A program made the position numbers and the translations under genes. From IMG/VR virus record IMGVR_UViG_3300042549_006840, positions 1 through 64,000 of that record: DNA of 64,000 bases, one strand, 5' to 3'. Numbering within the stretch: position 1 is the first letter of the stretch; each line of letters opens with the position of its first letter. The DNA comes from a virus. Shown here piece after piece: positions 45,653 to 54,246 of this stretch. A model generated the notes under the pieces. It did no database searches. It worked only from the letters and a program-made list of their open reading frames with translations, and was not told where the DNA came from.

Positions 45653-47340
45653 TGGCTGATGAAAAAAAGAAACCCAAGCTAGCTGAGTTGCTGAATCAAT
45701 CCAGCAAACAAACTGTTTCTTCTAATGATACAGTGCTTGATTTGATGAATCAAAACCACATAATTCTGACTCAGATTTCTGATAATTTTTATAATATTGC
45801 TGGTAAGCTGGGAGCTCAAGTGTCATCAATGAGGGAGGTAGAGGCTGCTATTATTGCTGAGGAGAAGCAAGCAGAGCCTGTATCCACAACAACAGAGCAA
45901 CCACAAGCAGTAGCTGTAAACAAAAACCAAGAGCAGAAACCTAAGAAAGAATCTAGTGGTTTTGGATTGATGGCTCTCGGAGCGGCTCTAATGTTTGGGA
46001 AGGATATTATCGAAGGGATGATTAACTTCTTTAAAAACCCCTTTGAAATAATTTCCAATTTGCTGGGATCGCTTGGTGACAGTATCGTCGAGTGGTTTGA
46101 AGAAGGGGGTTTCAAAGACTTCCTTGTTGAAGCTTTTAATGAGGGTAAAAAAGAGCTGATTAAAACTTTTGAAAACCTCAAGGATATTTTTAAAATTATA
46201 ATTGGCGACCCAGTTGCTAACCTCATTGATAACATTAAACTTTCTTTTATTGGCATATCAATAGATGGATTGAAAATGTTGCCTGACTGGCTCAAAGGAG
46301 ATTCAGTTAAAGAAATTGAAAAGAACCTTGAAAAAGCCAGAGGTAATATTGAAGCTGGTAAAGAAACCAGAGCTCAGGAAAACCAGGCTACCAGAGAAGA
46401 TTTGAAAAAGAGGAATGCCAAACCTGCCGCAGGTAGTGAGGAACCACCAAAACAAACATCTGAAGATTTGAAAGAAGATACTCCTCAACAAGAGCCAGTT
46501 TCAACTCCGCCTTCACCTGCTCCAGCGCCCACTCCCACAGTAACTACACTAACAGGAGCATCAGTAACAACAGAGTCTGGTGCCACACTTAAAACAGGTG
46601 CTGAAGAAACACAATCAATTCCTACTGCTTCAGATAAAACTCCCCCTTCTACAAAAGTTGCTACTGCAGTTGAAAAACCAACTGCAGGTGGCACTACAGC
46701 TCCTTCAGTTGGGCCTGACGACAAAGAGATCATGGAGATGATTAAGAAGCATGAAGGTGTCAGAACAAAACCATATAAGGACAGTCTTGGACTTTGGACT
46801 GTTGGTGTTGGTCACCTGATTGGAGATGGAAAGACTCTTCCACCTGAATGGAACAGAGAACTATCAATGGCTGAGGTTGATGAGTTGTTTTACAAGGATT
46901 ACATGAGCCACAAGAAGGCTGCAATGAAGATTCCAGGTTTCAATCTAGTCAACGCAAAGGCACAAGGGGCTTTGATTGATCTTACGTTTAACATGGGGAA
47001 TACTTGGTTTAAGAAGTGGCCAAACTTCGTAAAGAATCTTTCTGAAGGCAACACGGTTGGTGCGGCCGCCAGTCTTGAAGATAGTAATTGGTATAAGCAA
47101 GTCAAAGGCCGAGCAGTCACGATTGTTTCTTTAATTAAGCAAGGTGCTTCCAATGCAATGGGGATGGCTTCTTCCCCATCGACAGGAGTACAAACCGCGC
47201 AGGCTGGAGCAGATGTTAATGCTGCTAAGAAAAAGCAAACCACCCAAGTTGTTTATAATGTTAACAACAGCGTTGCAACAGCTGTAAAAGTGGGAGCTCC
47301 ACAAGGGAGCTCCACAACTGTCGCTAGAGACGTAGGTTAG
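45649..47340 (+). CDS. Tail-associated lysozyme (GH24) with paralogous N-terminal domain
   Basis: Protein of 563 residues. N-terminal HIILTQISDNFYNIAGKLGA matches its upstream neighbour; next a hydrophobic segment (about 103-125) and a Pro/Thr/Glu-rich linker (about 245-355). The C-terminal domain (about 362-500) is T4-type lysozyme: catalytic Glu in IKKHEGVRTK, Asp in YKDSLGLW and Thr in LWTVGVGH, in the E-8-D-5-T spacing of the family. It should cut glycan strands during DNA entry and could replace the lysozyme domain missing from gp5. The start overlaps the previous stop (ATGATG). The stop overlaps that of gp32, which is convergent. Confidence 0.82.
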   Translation: MMADEKKKPKLAELLNQSSKQTVSSNDTVLDLMNQNHIILTQISDNFYNIAGKLGAQVSSMREVEAAIIAEEKQAEPVSTTTEQPQAVAVNKNQEQKPKKESSGFGLMALGAALMFGKDIIEGMINFFKNPFEIISNLLGSLGDSIVEWFEEGGFKDFLVEAFNEGKKELIKTFENLKDIFKIIIGDPVANLIDNIKLSFIGISIDGLKMLPDWLKGDSVKEIEKNLEKARGNIEAGKETRAQENQATREDLKKRNAKPAAGSEEPPKQTSEDLKEDTPQQEPVSTPPSPAPAPTPTVTTLTGASVTTESGATLKTGAEETQSIPTASDKTPPSTKVATAVEKPTAGGTTAPSVGPDDKEIMEMIKKHEGVRTKPYKDSLGLWTVGVGHLIGDGKTLPPEWNRELSMAEVDELFYKDYMSHKKAAMKIPGFNLVNAKAQGALIDLTFNMGNTWFKKWPNFVKNLSEGNTVGAAASLEDSNWYKQVKGRAVTIVSLIKQGASNAMGMASSPSTGVQTAQAGADVNAAKKKQTTQVVYNVNNSVATAVKVGAPQGSSTTVARDVG

Positions 47341-48236
47341 TCTTCAGCTAGCTTCTGAAAGAAGCTCATTGACTCATCATCATCCTCTGCCAAGTCGGCA
47401 GCCATCTGACGTGGAGCAGCCTTAGCTTTAGGAGCGGCCTCGAAAGCCTCTTCCAATTCAGCAGTCTTAGCAAGTGGCTTTGGTGTAGAACCATCCAAGC
47501 CCAACACTTTGTAAAGACGAGCCTTCAAAACGTCGTAGTCCTTAAACTCTGCACGAGCCAGGAACGGCTGCAATGCATACTCAGACTTCCAGATAGATTC
47601 CAACTGGTCGTCGTCTTGCAACAAGGGACCAGCTTCATCGAACTCTGACTTATCATAGTTCTGGTAGCCTTCGACCTTACGGATCTTCAACTTGAAGTTA
47701 GCACCTTCCCACATATCAAATGGGTTCAATGGATTCTCATCTTCGAACTCGGGGTTCATCGCTGCGTTCAACTTATCAAAAATCTTCTTGCCATACTTGT
47801 ACATGAAGACTTTGCCTTCATTCTCAGGATTAGCAGTATCTTTCACAATGTAAACATTGCTGATGAAACCGAGCTTACGCTTTTGTTTGCGTACTGTGTC
47901 TTGGTTAGACTTCAGACCTGTGTTCCACAACTCCATGTTGTATTCAGAAACAGGATCCTTCTCACCCAACGATGTCAAAGACTTCTCAATGTACCAGCCA
48001 CCAGGACCCTGGAAAGCGTGATCAAAGATACGAACAAACGGTACATCTTCACCCTCGGGAGCAGGCAAGAAACGAATCACAGCAAAACCGTTACCAGCTT
48101 TATCTACTGTCGGTTTCCAGAACCGTGCGTCTTCTTGTTTACCTTGGGGAGTTGCACTCAGCTTTGTAAGCTCGTCTGTGAGCTTTGTGAATGAAGTTTG
48201 TGTGCTCTTCTTAAGAGCTTGAAAGCTATTAGCCAT
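47337..48236 (-). CDS. 32: Single-stranded DNA-binding protein gp32, lacking zinc ligands
   Basis: Replication and recombination SSB of 299 residues (T4 301). Conserved features: basic N-terminal segment with FQALKKSTQTSFTKLTDEL, the core RFLPAPEG, GWYIEKSLTSLG, NPENEGKVFMYKYGKKIFDK, WEGANFKLKIRKVEGYQNYD, and an acidic C-terminal tail that recruits partners. The Cys residues that bind zinc in T4 gp32 are absent: the corresponding region reads SLTSLGEKDPVSEYN. As far as I recall this is also true of cyanophage gp32. The SD AAGGAAA precedes the ATG. Confidence 0.93.
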   Translation of the reverse strand: MANSFQALKKSTQTSFTKLTDELTKLSATPQGKQEDARFWKPTVDKAGNGFAVIRFLPAPEGEDVPFVRIFDHAFQGPGGWYIEKSLTSLGEKDPVSEYNMELWNTGLKSNQDTVRKQKRKLGFISNVYIVKDTANPENEGKVFMYKYGKKIFDKLNAAMNPEFEDENPLNPFDMWEGANFKLKIRKVEGYQNYDKSEFDEAGPLLQDDDQLESIWKSEYALQPFLARAEFKDYDVLKARLYKVLGLDGSTPKPLAKTAELEEAFEAAPKAKAAPRQMAADLAEDDDESMSFFQKLAED

Positions 48237-48316
48237 CGTATTTCCTTGTATTAAATGTATAAAAAGTATTAACGTATATCCACAGTATCATAGCGAATAT
48301 GGTATTTATTATAACG

Positions 48317-48928
48317 TCAAACCGTGAACTTATCAACGACCAACTTCTTAACCTTCTGTTGGTCAAAGTTGACAAACGGTTTGTATTTCTTGATCTTGCG
48401 GTAGACCTCAGGCCACACTACAGGATCAGAAATCTTTTTGTTCCAAGACCTAGTGTAATTGATCAACAAATCAAGTACAACTAAGGTCTCTAAACGAATT
48501 GTTCCACGAAGGAATAGTTTTAGCAGCAAAGGGTGCTGACCTTCTTCTGTGGTAAAGTTATTATCAAAAACAGGATCAAGTTTATCCAAGTCACTAGACA
48601 GCATGTATGTAAAGCTGTCCCGGTACTTAATGAACTCACGATACATCTTATCACTCTGTTCATTGTTAACAAGGTCACCAATCCAATTGTTAGAACCATA
48701 AACAAAGTTGGCAACCATGTACTCAACTTTGTCTTTGCGTTCAGCTAACTTGTAGAAGAAGTATTTGTCGTTACGACTATCAAACGTTTTCCTGGAAGCC
48801 TTTACTTTTCCATTGTGTTTGAAGTAATCGTAAGTGTTAGATGTAAAGTGGTTTTTAAGGGCAATGTACAGTTTGTAAGCGTCAAACGCTTGCGTGTCAC
48901 TCGTTGTCTGATAGAGGAAGTTTTGCAC
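48317..48928 (-). CDS. 59: Helicase loader gp59
   Basis: Loads the gp41 helicase onto gp32-coated forks. It has 203 residues (T4 217). Matching segments: FDAYKLYIALKNHF, RNDKYFFYKLAERKDK, NNWIGDLVNNEQSDKMYREF and a C-terminal helical part. It overlaps the end of gp33 and lies upstream of gp32, a typical T4 order. The start may be this ATG inside gp33. Confidence 0.9.
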   Translation of the reverse strand: MQNFLYQTTSDTQAFDAYKLYIALKNHFTSNTYDYFKHNGKVKASRKTFDSRNDKYFFYKLAERKDKVEYMVANFVYGSNNWIGDLVNNEQSDKMYREFIKYRDSFTYMLSSDLDKLDPVFDNNFTTEEGQHPLLLKLFLRGTIRLETLVVLDLLINYTRSWNKKISDPVVWPEVYRKIKKYKPFVNFDQQKVKKLVVDKFTV

Positions 48929-49184
48929 TTTTCGGTAAATAATTTAATTCTTCAGCTTCGTTTTGAATGTTGGCTTTCATCTTAGCACTAGACTTGATGA
49001 GAGAAGCTGCTGACTCAATTTCAAGTCCTGTTACTTCACAAAAATGAAGTACAGCATCAATATACTCCATTCCTTTTCCTTTGACAAGTTTGTCAATCTC
49101 TTCTTGGAAGTCTTTTACTGACTTAACAGGATTGTATGGAATCTCTGGAAAGTCTGTTACTGTTTGTGATGTCATTAATCCCAT
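48897..49184 (-). CDS. 33: Late transcription coactivator gp33
   Basis: Links RNA polymerase to the sliding clamp for late transcription. It has 95 residues (T4 112). The segment GKGMEYIDAVLHFCEVTGLE followed by IQNEAEELNYLPKSAKLPL aligns with the T4 gp33 core (GMSYLEATTAFLEEN, IQSEAIDENLL). Two starts are possible: ATG 49184 and an ATG at 49175 that overlaps the upstream stop as TAATG. Its presence supports the TATAAATA motifs as late promoters. Confidence 0.85.
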   Translation of the reverse strand: MGLMTSQTVTDFPEIPYNPVKSVKDFQEEIDKLVKGKGMEYIDAVLHFCEVTGLEIESAASLIKSSAKMKANIQNEAEELNYLPKSAKLPLSDNE

Positions 49185-49777
49185 AGTCCTTGATAGTATT
49201 TTCCGAATAGGCGGAATCCGTTTGCTTTGCGATCTGAATGTGCGTGCAGTCCGACCATGTCAATTTTAATTTTGCCGATCTGCTCACTTATACCAGCCTT
49301 TTCATCAACCGCTGAATGATCGTAGAATTGATTATCGCTGTTGTGATCAACATTCTGCTCAAAAGCCCATATCATTTCATCAAGAACCCAATCCCATCTA
49401 GCAAAGTGGTTCTCGTCTGTATCATATTCATTCTCTTTTTTAGAGTTTATTGATCGAAGGTGTTCTGGAACATCCTCATCGTCAGTGTTGGGTGATCCAT
49501 GCTTTGTTACTTTGAGCTGCTTTAGCATTGGAAGAACAATCTTTGCTAGAGTGTAATCCATGCTCCAAGTATCGTACCGATCAATCTTTACATAATTGAT
49601 TTCTGGATGAACAAAGTCTAAAAACTTTTGCCAAGCTTCACAGAGTGGCTTTAGGCGGTCAGCCCACTTATCAATGATTGGTTCATTGTAATCAATATCA
49701 CGCCAGAAGAACACCTTTTCTAGGAAAATGTATGGGCTGATCCAATGATTGCGGTACCCACCAATGTAAACCTTCAT
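49175..49777 (-). CDS. Conserved phage protein of unknown function (200 aa)
   Basis: Begins MKVYIGGYRNHWISPYIFLE and contains YDTWSMDYTLAKIVLPMLKQ, HGSPNTDDEDVPEHLRS and WDWVLDEMIWAFEQ. This is a widespread phage protein of unknown role that I recognise only as a family. It is the first gene of the leftward gp33-gp59 operon and has a sigma70-type promoter (49800-49828). The SD AAGGA lies 7 nt before the ATG. Confidence 0.75.
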   Translation of the reverse strand: MKVYIGGYRNHWISPYIFLEKVFFWRDIDYNEPIIDKWADRLKPLCEAWQKFLDFVHPEINYVKIDRYDTWSMDYTLAKIVLPMLKQLKVTKHGSPNTDDEDVPEHLRSINSKKENEYDTDENHFARWDWVLDEMIWAFEQNVDHNSDNQFYDHSAVDEKAGISEQIGKIKIDMVGLHAHSDRKANGFRLFGKYYQGLWD

Positions 49778-49799
49778 AATATTCCTTATAACAAAGCGG

Positions 49800-49828
49800 A
49801 TTATATAGCTTTATTTGTTTCCAGGCAA
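49800..49828 (-). promoter_or_regulatory. Sigma70-type promoter (TTGCCT-17-TATAAT)
   Basis: On the minus strand TTGCCT and TATAAT are 17 nt apart, about 23 nt before the 49777 start. The same -35/-10 pair with the same spacing occurs at 58915-58943. Confidence 0.7.
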
Positions 49829-49903
49829 CAGCTAAAATCTAAATATCTACTCAATCTATATCATGGAAAGGTGAAATACAACATTAAACTCAAAAGGTAA
49901 GCG

Positions 49904-50890
49904 ATGACGAACATCAAGAAAATAACCTTGACGATTCTTTTAGCAGCAATGGTGGGTGGAGCAAATTCACAAACAGCCACTACATATGATTCTAAAACAC
50001 TTGTAGACACCAATAGTGCATCTACAAGTACCAGTACAGTTAACAGCAATAACACTAACAACAACAATAACTTAAACGTCAATAACACAGTAGTTGATAG
50101 TAAATCTGTTAATACGAACAACAACATTAACACATCTACATCTACATCCACTAATACCAACATTCAGCTTGGTACAATGACTAACAACAATAATAACAAC
50201 AATGTTAGCACATCAACTTCAGTTAGTGATAGTAAAAATGTAAACATAAACGATTCTAAATCAGTAAGTGATAATAAGAATCTTAACATTAATGATTCTA
50301 AGTCAGTCAGTGACAACAAGAATCTAAACATTAATAATTCTACAGCTACAAGTACGAGTGTTAATGATAACAAGAATGTAAACATTAGTACGTCTGTTTC
50401 AGATTCTAAACAGTTTATTGATTCTACAAATGTAAACACAAACATTAACAGGTCTGAAATCACTCAGAAAGTTATTCAACCACCTCCAACTGCTGTTGCT
50501 CCCACAATGATGTCTGGTGGTAACAGCGATCTGTGTACTACTGGTGTATCCGGTGCAGTACAGACTCAGATCTTCGGCGTATCCGGTGGCGGTACAACAA
50601 GAGACTTGAATTGCGAGAGATTGAAACTATCTAAAACCCTTTATGATATGGGTATGAAGGTTGCCGCTGTTGCTGTGATGTGTCAAGATAGACGCGTCTT
50701 TGAAGCAATGTTATCTGCAGGAACTCCTTGCCCATTTGATGGCAAGATTGGCGAACAAGCCAAAGCCTCTTGGGAAGCAAGCCCAAACAAAGTTCCAGAA
50801 CTAGAAGATCACAAGAAGGACAAACAAAATGCTGCAAAGAATATTGGCTTTGGTGCTATTGGCGCTTACCTTTTACACCGCATCTTCTAA
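49904..50890 (+). CDS. Secreted low-complexity Asn/Ser/Thr/Asp-rich protein, unknown
   Basis: Protein of 328 residues. The N-terminus is a signal peptide (KKITLTILLAAMVGGANS, cleavage near residue 22). Residues about 25-185 are low-complexity repeats such as NINDSKSVSDNKNLNI. The C-terminal domain (about 205-328) looks globular, with four Cys (LCTTG, LNCERL, VMCQDR, PCPFDG), and ends with a hydrophobic GFGAIGAYLLHRIF that could be a membrane anchor. Role unknown. It opens the rightward island; the SD AAAAGG lies 7 nt before the ATG and a weak late-like TCTAAATA lies near 49838. Confidence 0.7.
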   Translation: MTNIKKITLTILLAAMVGGANSQTATTYDSKTLVDTNSASTSTSTVNSNNTNNNNNLNVNNTVVDSKSVNTNNNINTSTSTSTNTNIQLGTMTNNNNNNNVSTSTSVSDSKNVNINDSKSVSDNKNLNINDSKSVSDNKNLNINNSTATSTSVNDNKNVNISTSVSDSKQFIDSTNVNTNINRSEITQKVIQPPPTAVAPTMMSGGNSDLCTTGVSGAVQTQIFGVSGGGTTRDLNCERLKLSKTLYDMGMKVAAVAVMCQDRRVFEAMLSAGTPCPFDGKIGEQAKASWEASPNKVPELEDHKKDKQNAAKNIGFGAIGAYLLHRIF

Positions 50891-52877
50891 AGCAGACATT
50901 GTAAGCGTACCAATCCTCAACGGTCAGTTTACAGTAAATGTAATGACTGGTGCGGATGCGTACCAGTTACAGCAGATTAAAAACAACCCTGCTGCTACAA
51001 GGTATAGCATTAGTGATGATTCTAATGTTAATGTACCTTTGCAGTTTACGTTTCCTTACTTTGGCCAGAACTTTACCAATTCATGGATGTATTCCAATGG
51101 AGCAGTTAGTTTTAAACATGGTAATGCGAACGGGGGATTTTGTTGTTCTGGTATTGACTTAACAACAAACAGAGACACAAGCTTCAACTACTCTCTTCTA
51201 CCACTACAAACTGACTTAATTGGACAGACAAATAATAACTTCTATACTTTAGGTACTAGCACGAGCATGACCTATGGTTGGTACGGTATTAATCAGTATG
51301 GTAGTGGCAACAAGAGTAGCTTTGAAGTAAAAATTGACAATACGGGTCTAGTTGATTTTAGATTTGATCAAGCATTGATAACCAGTAATGCTGTGACAAT
51401 TGGTATGACAGGAGATCTTACAAAAGGTGAGTACTACCAATACTTTCATGGTAGTGGTATCAACAGAAGTAGTTTTGGTTTCACAGGAACATTTGGAACA
51501 GGCCAAGATCCTTGTATAGGTGACCCGCTGGCAAACTCTTCTTGTCCTGGCTATGCTGCCGCATACCTAACACAGCAATGTAACATCTCAGCTTTGTATG
51601 ATGTTACTTGTCCAGGTTACGCAACCGCCTACTTTAATCAGCAGTGCAGTATTTCAGCATTGTATGATACAGCATGTCCTGGATATGCCACTGCTTATTT
51701 TAATCAACAATGTACTGCCAACCAACTTTACAATTCTAGTTGCCCTGGTTATGCGTCAGCTTACCTAACACAACAATGTAATATTACTCAGCTATACAGT
51801 ACTTCGTGCCCAGGTTATCAAACCGCATATGCTCGGAAAGTTGCATTAGAAACCCAAACAAAGTTAGCTTCGGCAGAAACATCAAGAACAGAAGCTCCTA
51901 AGGCTGATGCACCTCCACCAGGTTCACCTCCCCCACCCCCTCCAGGTGCTCCTGTTCAAGATACTACTAGTGCAAAAGCTGAAGTCAAACTAGATTTGGG
52001 TGGTGCAACAATTTCACCAACTGGAGAGATCAAACCTGCTGACGGTATTCCTGATGCTGCAAGACCCCCTCCACCTCCTGAAATGGCTTCTGGTCCAGGA
52101 CCTGGTCCTGGTGGCCCCTCTGGTCCAGGAAACCCTTCGTTACCTCCTCCACCCGGAACACCAGCTGGGTTTACTGAAAGACAAGAGTCACAACAAGAAA
52201 GAAGATCAGGTCCTCCTGTTAACGCTTTAGCGATTGCAAGAAACGCTGTTGCAGCAACAGAAGCTTTGGCTCGTTCTGTAGCAAGCGAATCTGCAAAGAT
52301 GTCTTTTAGTGAGAACGCCAACCCATCTGATGGCATTGGTTTAAATTTAGATGGTACAGGAATTAGATTGAGTGTATCCGGATTGGGTTTTAGTGTTCAA
52401 TCATCGAGCTACCAACAAGAAGTCACAAACAGCAATACTGCATTTAATAGTTTTAAAAGTGAAGTTGGAAGTATGACAACAGCTTCTGTACAGGAACAAA
52501 GACCACAATTAAAGCAAGAAAACACAAACACTGCACAATCAATGGAAGTGCCTTTAATTCCTCAGCAAAACAGTACGACTCATTTTGAAAACAAAGTGAA
52601 TAGCATTACAGCTTTGCAAGAACAAAGAATTGATAATAATGAGACAGTGAAAAACAAGGGTGATGTATCGGAACTAGCGGGTGGTGTTGACTTAACGAAG
52701 TTAACAGCGCTTCCAACAGGGTATGCATCCTATCTTTCTTTCACTATTAAAGACTCTCCTTTTTATGATATAAAAGAAGTCTATAAAAATCAAGTTAATG
52801 TTGACAATGCTCGAGCTTTAAGACAAATGAGCTCTGATAGACTACATCAACAATTAATTAATTTGCAGTACAAATGA
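50829..52877 (+). CDS. Secreted protein with NIDO-like domain and Cys-pair repeats (682 aa)
   Basis: Signal peptide at residues 1-22 (LALVLLALTFYTASSKA). The N-terminal domain (about 25-225) has FTFPYFGQNFTNSWMYSNG and a TYGWYGINQYG segment, reminiscent of nidogen-type extracellular domains. Next come five repeats of about 26 residues, CPGYA-x-AY-x-x-QQC-type (about 235-345), each with two Cys. A Pro-rich stretch (PPPGSPPPPPPGAP) and an Ala/Ser/Gln-rich C-terminus follow. The gene overlaps its neighbour by 62 nt in another frame with an AAGGA SD. Its function is unknown; export to the periplasm or surface is likely. Confidence 0.7.
   Translation: MLQRILALVLLALTFYTASSKADIVSVPILNGQFTVNVMTGADAYQLQQIKNNPAATRYSISDDSNVNVPLQFTFPYFGQNFTNSWMYSNGAVSFKHGNANGGFCCSGIDLTTNRDTSFNYSLLPLQTDLIGQTNNNFYTLGTSTSMTYGWYGINQYGSGNKSSFEVKIDNTGLVDFRFDQALITSNAVTIGMTGDLTKGEYYQYFHGSGINRSSFGFTGTFGTGQDPCIGDPLANSSCPGYAAAYLTQQCNISALYDVTCPGYATAYFNQQCSISALYDTACPGYATAYFNQQCTANQLYNSSCPGYASAYLTQQCNITQLYSTSCPGYQTAYARKVALETQTKLASAETSRTEAPKADAPPPGSPPPPPPGAPVQDTTSAKAEVKLDLGGATISPTGEIKPADGIPDAARPPPPPEMASGPGPGPGGPSGPGNPSLPPPPGTPAGFTERQESQQERRSGPPVNALAIARNAVAATEALARSVASESAKMSFSENANPSDGIGLNLDGTGIRLSVSGLGFSVQSSSYQQEVTNSNTAFNSFKSEVGSMTTASVQEQRPQLKQENTNTAQSMEVPLIPQQNSTTHFENKVNSITALQEQRIDNNETVKNKGDVSELAGGVDLTKLTALPTGYASYLSFTIKDSPFYDIKEVYKNQVNVDNARALRQMSSDRLHQQLINLQYK
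51520..51840 (+). repeat. Five tandem repeats encoding CPGYA..AY..QQC units
   Basis: Direct repeats of about 78 bp with diverged codons. Each unit carries a conserved Cys pair and an LY near its end. Codon divergence suggests old duplications kept by selection. Confidence 0.8.
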
Positions 52878-52885
52878 GGAAGTAA

Positions 52886-52975
52886 ATGAACGGGGAGCGC
52901 ATTTACAATTTAATTTGCGGTGCTATAATTATTTTAGCTGTAATTATAGTAATGAGTTATTTTATACAAAGTTAA
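52886..52975 (+). CDS. 29-aa single-pass membrane protein
   Basis: A short frame with a strong GAGGAAG SD: MNGERIYNLICGAIIILAVI continuing to a hydrophobic end and a TAA stop. One transmembrane helix covers most of it. It sits 8 nt after the 682-residue gene and 25 nt before the next gene, which has its own AAGGAAG SD, so it looks like a real member of the operon. Confidence 0.6.
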   Translation: MNGERIYNLICGAIIILAVIIVMSYFIQS

Positions 52976-53000
52976 TAAAAATATTAAACAAGGAAGTAAA

Positions 53001-53621
53001 ATGGGAGAAGAAATTAAAGACGTCAATGCTAAGATTGACGAAGCGCAAGCTGCTGTAAAACAATATGCGAGCAAGGACACTGTAATCAGTATCGGTGGAT
53101 ACGAGTTCACACCTGCAAAGCTAATGATTGCTTTCACAATTGTATCTTCTGTGCTCGGTGGTCTTTACGGCACATTTGAAGTGTACAAAGACTACATTGG
53201 AATGAAGAAGAAGATTGCTTCTTACGAAGCTCCGGACTTATCAGGGTTCGATAAACGCTTGGCTGTTATTGAAGAAAACAGTGGCAAGACTAGTGATTAC
53301 ACTCGTGACATTAAAAATGACTTGAAGAATGATATTCGCCGTAATGAAAGTGTTACGGAACAAGTAGAACGTAGCGTTAAAACAGCCCAACGTGAAACTG
53401 AAGCCGAGATGCGACAAGCTCGTAAAGATGTGCGTGAGGACTTGGATAAGGCTCGTGGAGAAGTAAATGCTATCCGCAAGGAAATGGCTGATGCTCGTAG
53501 AGAAATTGCAAGAGAGGTGGAAGTATTAAAGCGTGATACTTCAAAAGAAGTGGAAGTATTGAAACGGGAAGTGGATAGCAAGATTCAGAAGGCTATCGAT
53601 AACCCATTAGCGAACAAGTAA
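53001..53621 (+). CDS. Membrane-anchored coiled-coil protein
   Basis: Protein of 206 residues. A transmembrane segment lies at about 38-60 (LMIAFTIVSSVLGGLYGTFE); from about residue 80 on there is a long, highly charged coiled coil with Arg/Glu/Lys heptads (REIAREVEVLKRDTSKEVEV, with the element EVEVLKR repeated). No enzymatic motif. Its stop overlaps the next ATG as TAATG. It may build an envelope-spanning scaffold, but this is inference. Confidence 0.7.
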   Translation: MGEEIKDVNAKIDEAQAAVKQYASKDTVISIGGYEFTPAKLMIAFTIVSSVLGGLYGTFEVYKDYIGMKKKIASYEAPDLSGFDKRLAVIEENSGKTSDYTRDIKNDLKNDIRRNESVTEQVERSVKTAQRETEAEMRQARKDVREDLDKARGEVNAIRKEMADARREIAREVEVLKRDTSKEVEVLKREVDSKIQKAIDNPLANK

Positions 53622-53758
53622 TGTTCGGTACTGCTCTCGCCATCTATATGTACGTCAAGCAACCTGAGTGCATTAGATGGACTTGGAGCGGAGATGTCTA
53701 TAATAGAAAAGTGATTTGCTTGGAGTGGCGTAAAAAAGAACCAGAAAAGAAAAAGTAA
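53621..53758 (+). CDS. 45-aa small protein in the membrane-protein operon
   Basis: MFGTALAIYMYVKQPECIRW, then WSGDVYNRKVICLEW and a Lys-rich end. It joins both neighbours by TAATG overlaps, which is good evidence that it is translated. It has two Cys and several Trp. The N-terminal hydrophobic stretch is short. Function unknown. Confidence 0.6.
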   Translation: MFGTALAIYMYVKQPECIRWTWSGDVYNRKVICLEWRKKEPEKKK

Positions 53759-54234
53759 TGATCGATCCAGTATCAATTGGTATTGCTTTTGCTGTTGCTC
53801 AAAAATCTGTTGGCTACATTAAACAGGCTATTGCCCTTGGTAAGGATGTCAATAGTCTATACGGTCAATTTGCAAGGTTTTTTGAAAATAGTGATGTCGT
53901 TCATTCTACAAGCTCGAAGATATCGTCAGGTGAATTAACTGACGGACAAATAAGATCCCTATCTATTCAAATAGCAATGCAGAGTAAAGCATTGAGAGAT
54001 GCTGAAAAAGATCTTAAAGAGATGCTGATATATACAGGCAATAGTGACGTTTGGGACGAGATGATGCGAGAGCGGGTCAGGATGTATAAAGAGCGTGCAG
54101 CGGCAGAAAAAAAGCGAAAAGAAACAATTGCTAAAGCCCATGCTGATATGGTCGACCGAGTATTAATGGGTATAAGTGCATTGGCGATAGGTGTACCTAT
54201 TATGCTTGCTAGTTTCACAATAATTGTTAGATAA
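53758..54234 (+). CDS. Conserved phage protein with C-terminal TM segment
   Basis: Protein of 158 residues: N-terminal MIDPVSIGIAFAVAQKSVGY, a central helical region (LRDAEKDLKEMLIYTGNSDV then RERVRMYKERAAAEKKRKE), and a C-terminal transmembrane helix (LMGISALAIGVPIMLASFTI). A similar N-terminus and an LxEMIxYT motif occur in proteins of other marine phages, without known function. It is coupled to the 45-aa gene by TAATG overlap. Confidence 0.65.
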   Translation: MIDPVSIGIAFAVAQKSVGYIKQAIALGKDVNSLYGQFARFFENSDVVHSTSSKISSGELTDGQIRSLSIQIAMQSKALRDAEKDLKEMLIYTGNSDVWDEMMRERVRMYKERAAAEKKRKETIAKAHADMVDRVLMGISALAIGVPIMLASFTIIVR

Positions 54235-54246
54235 CAAGGAGTAGTT

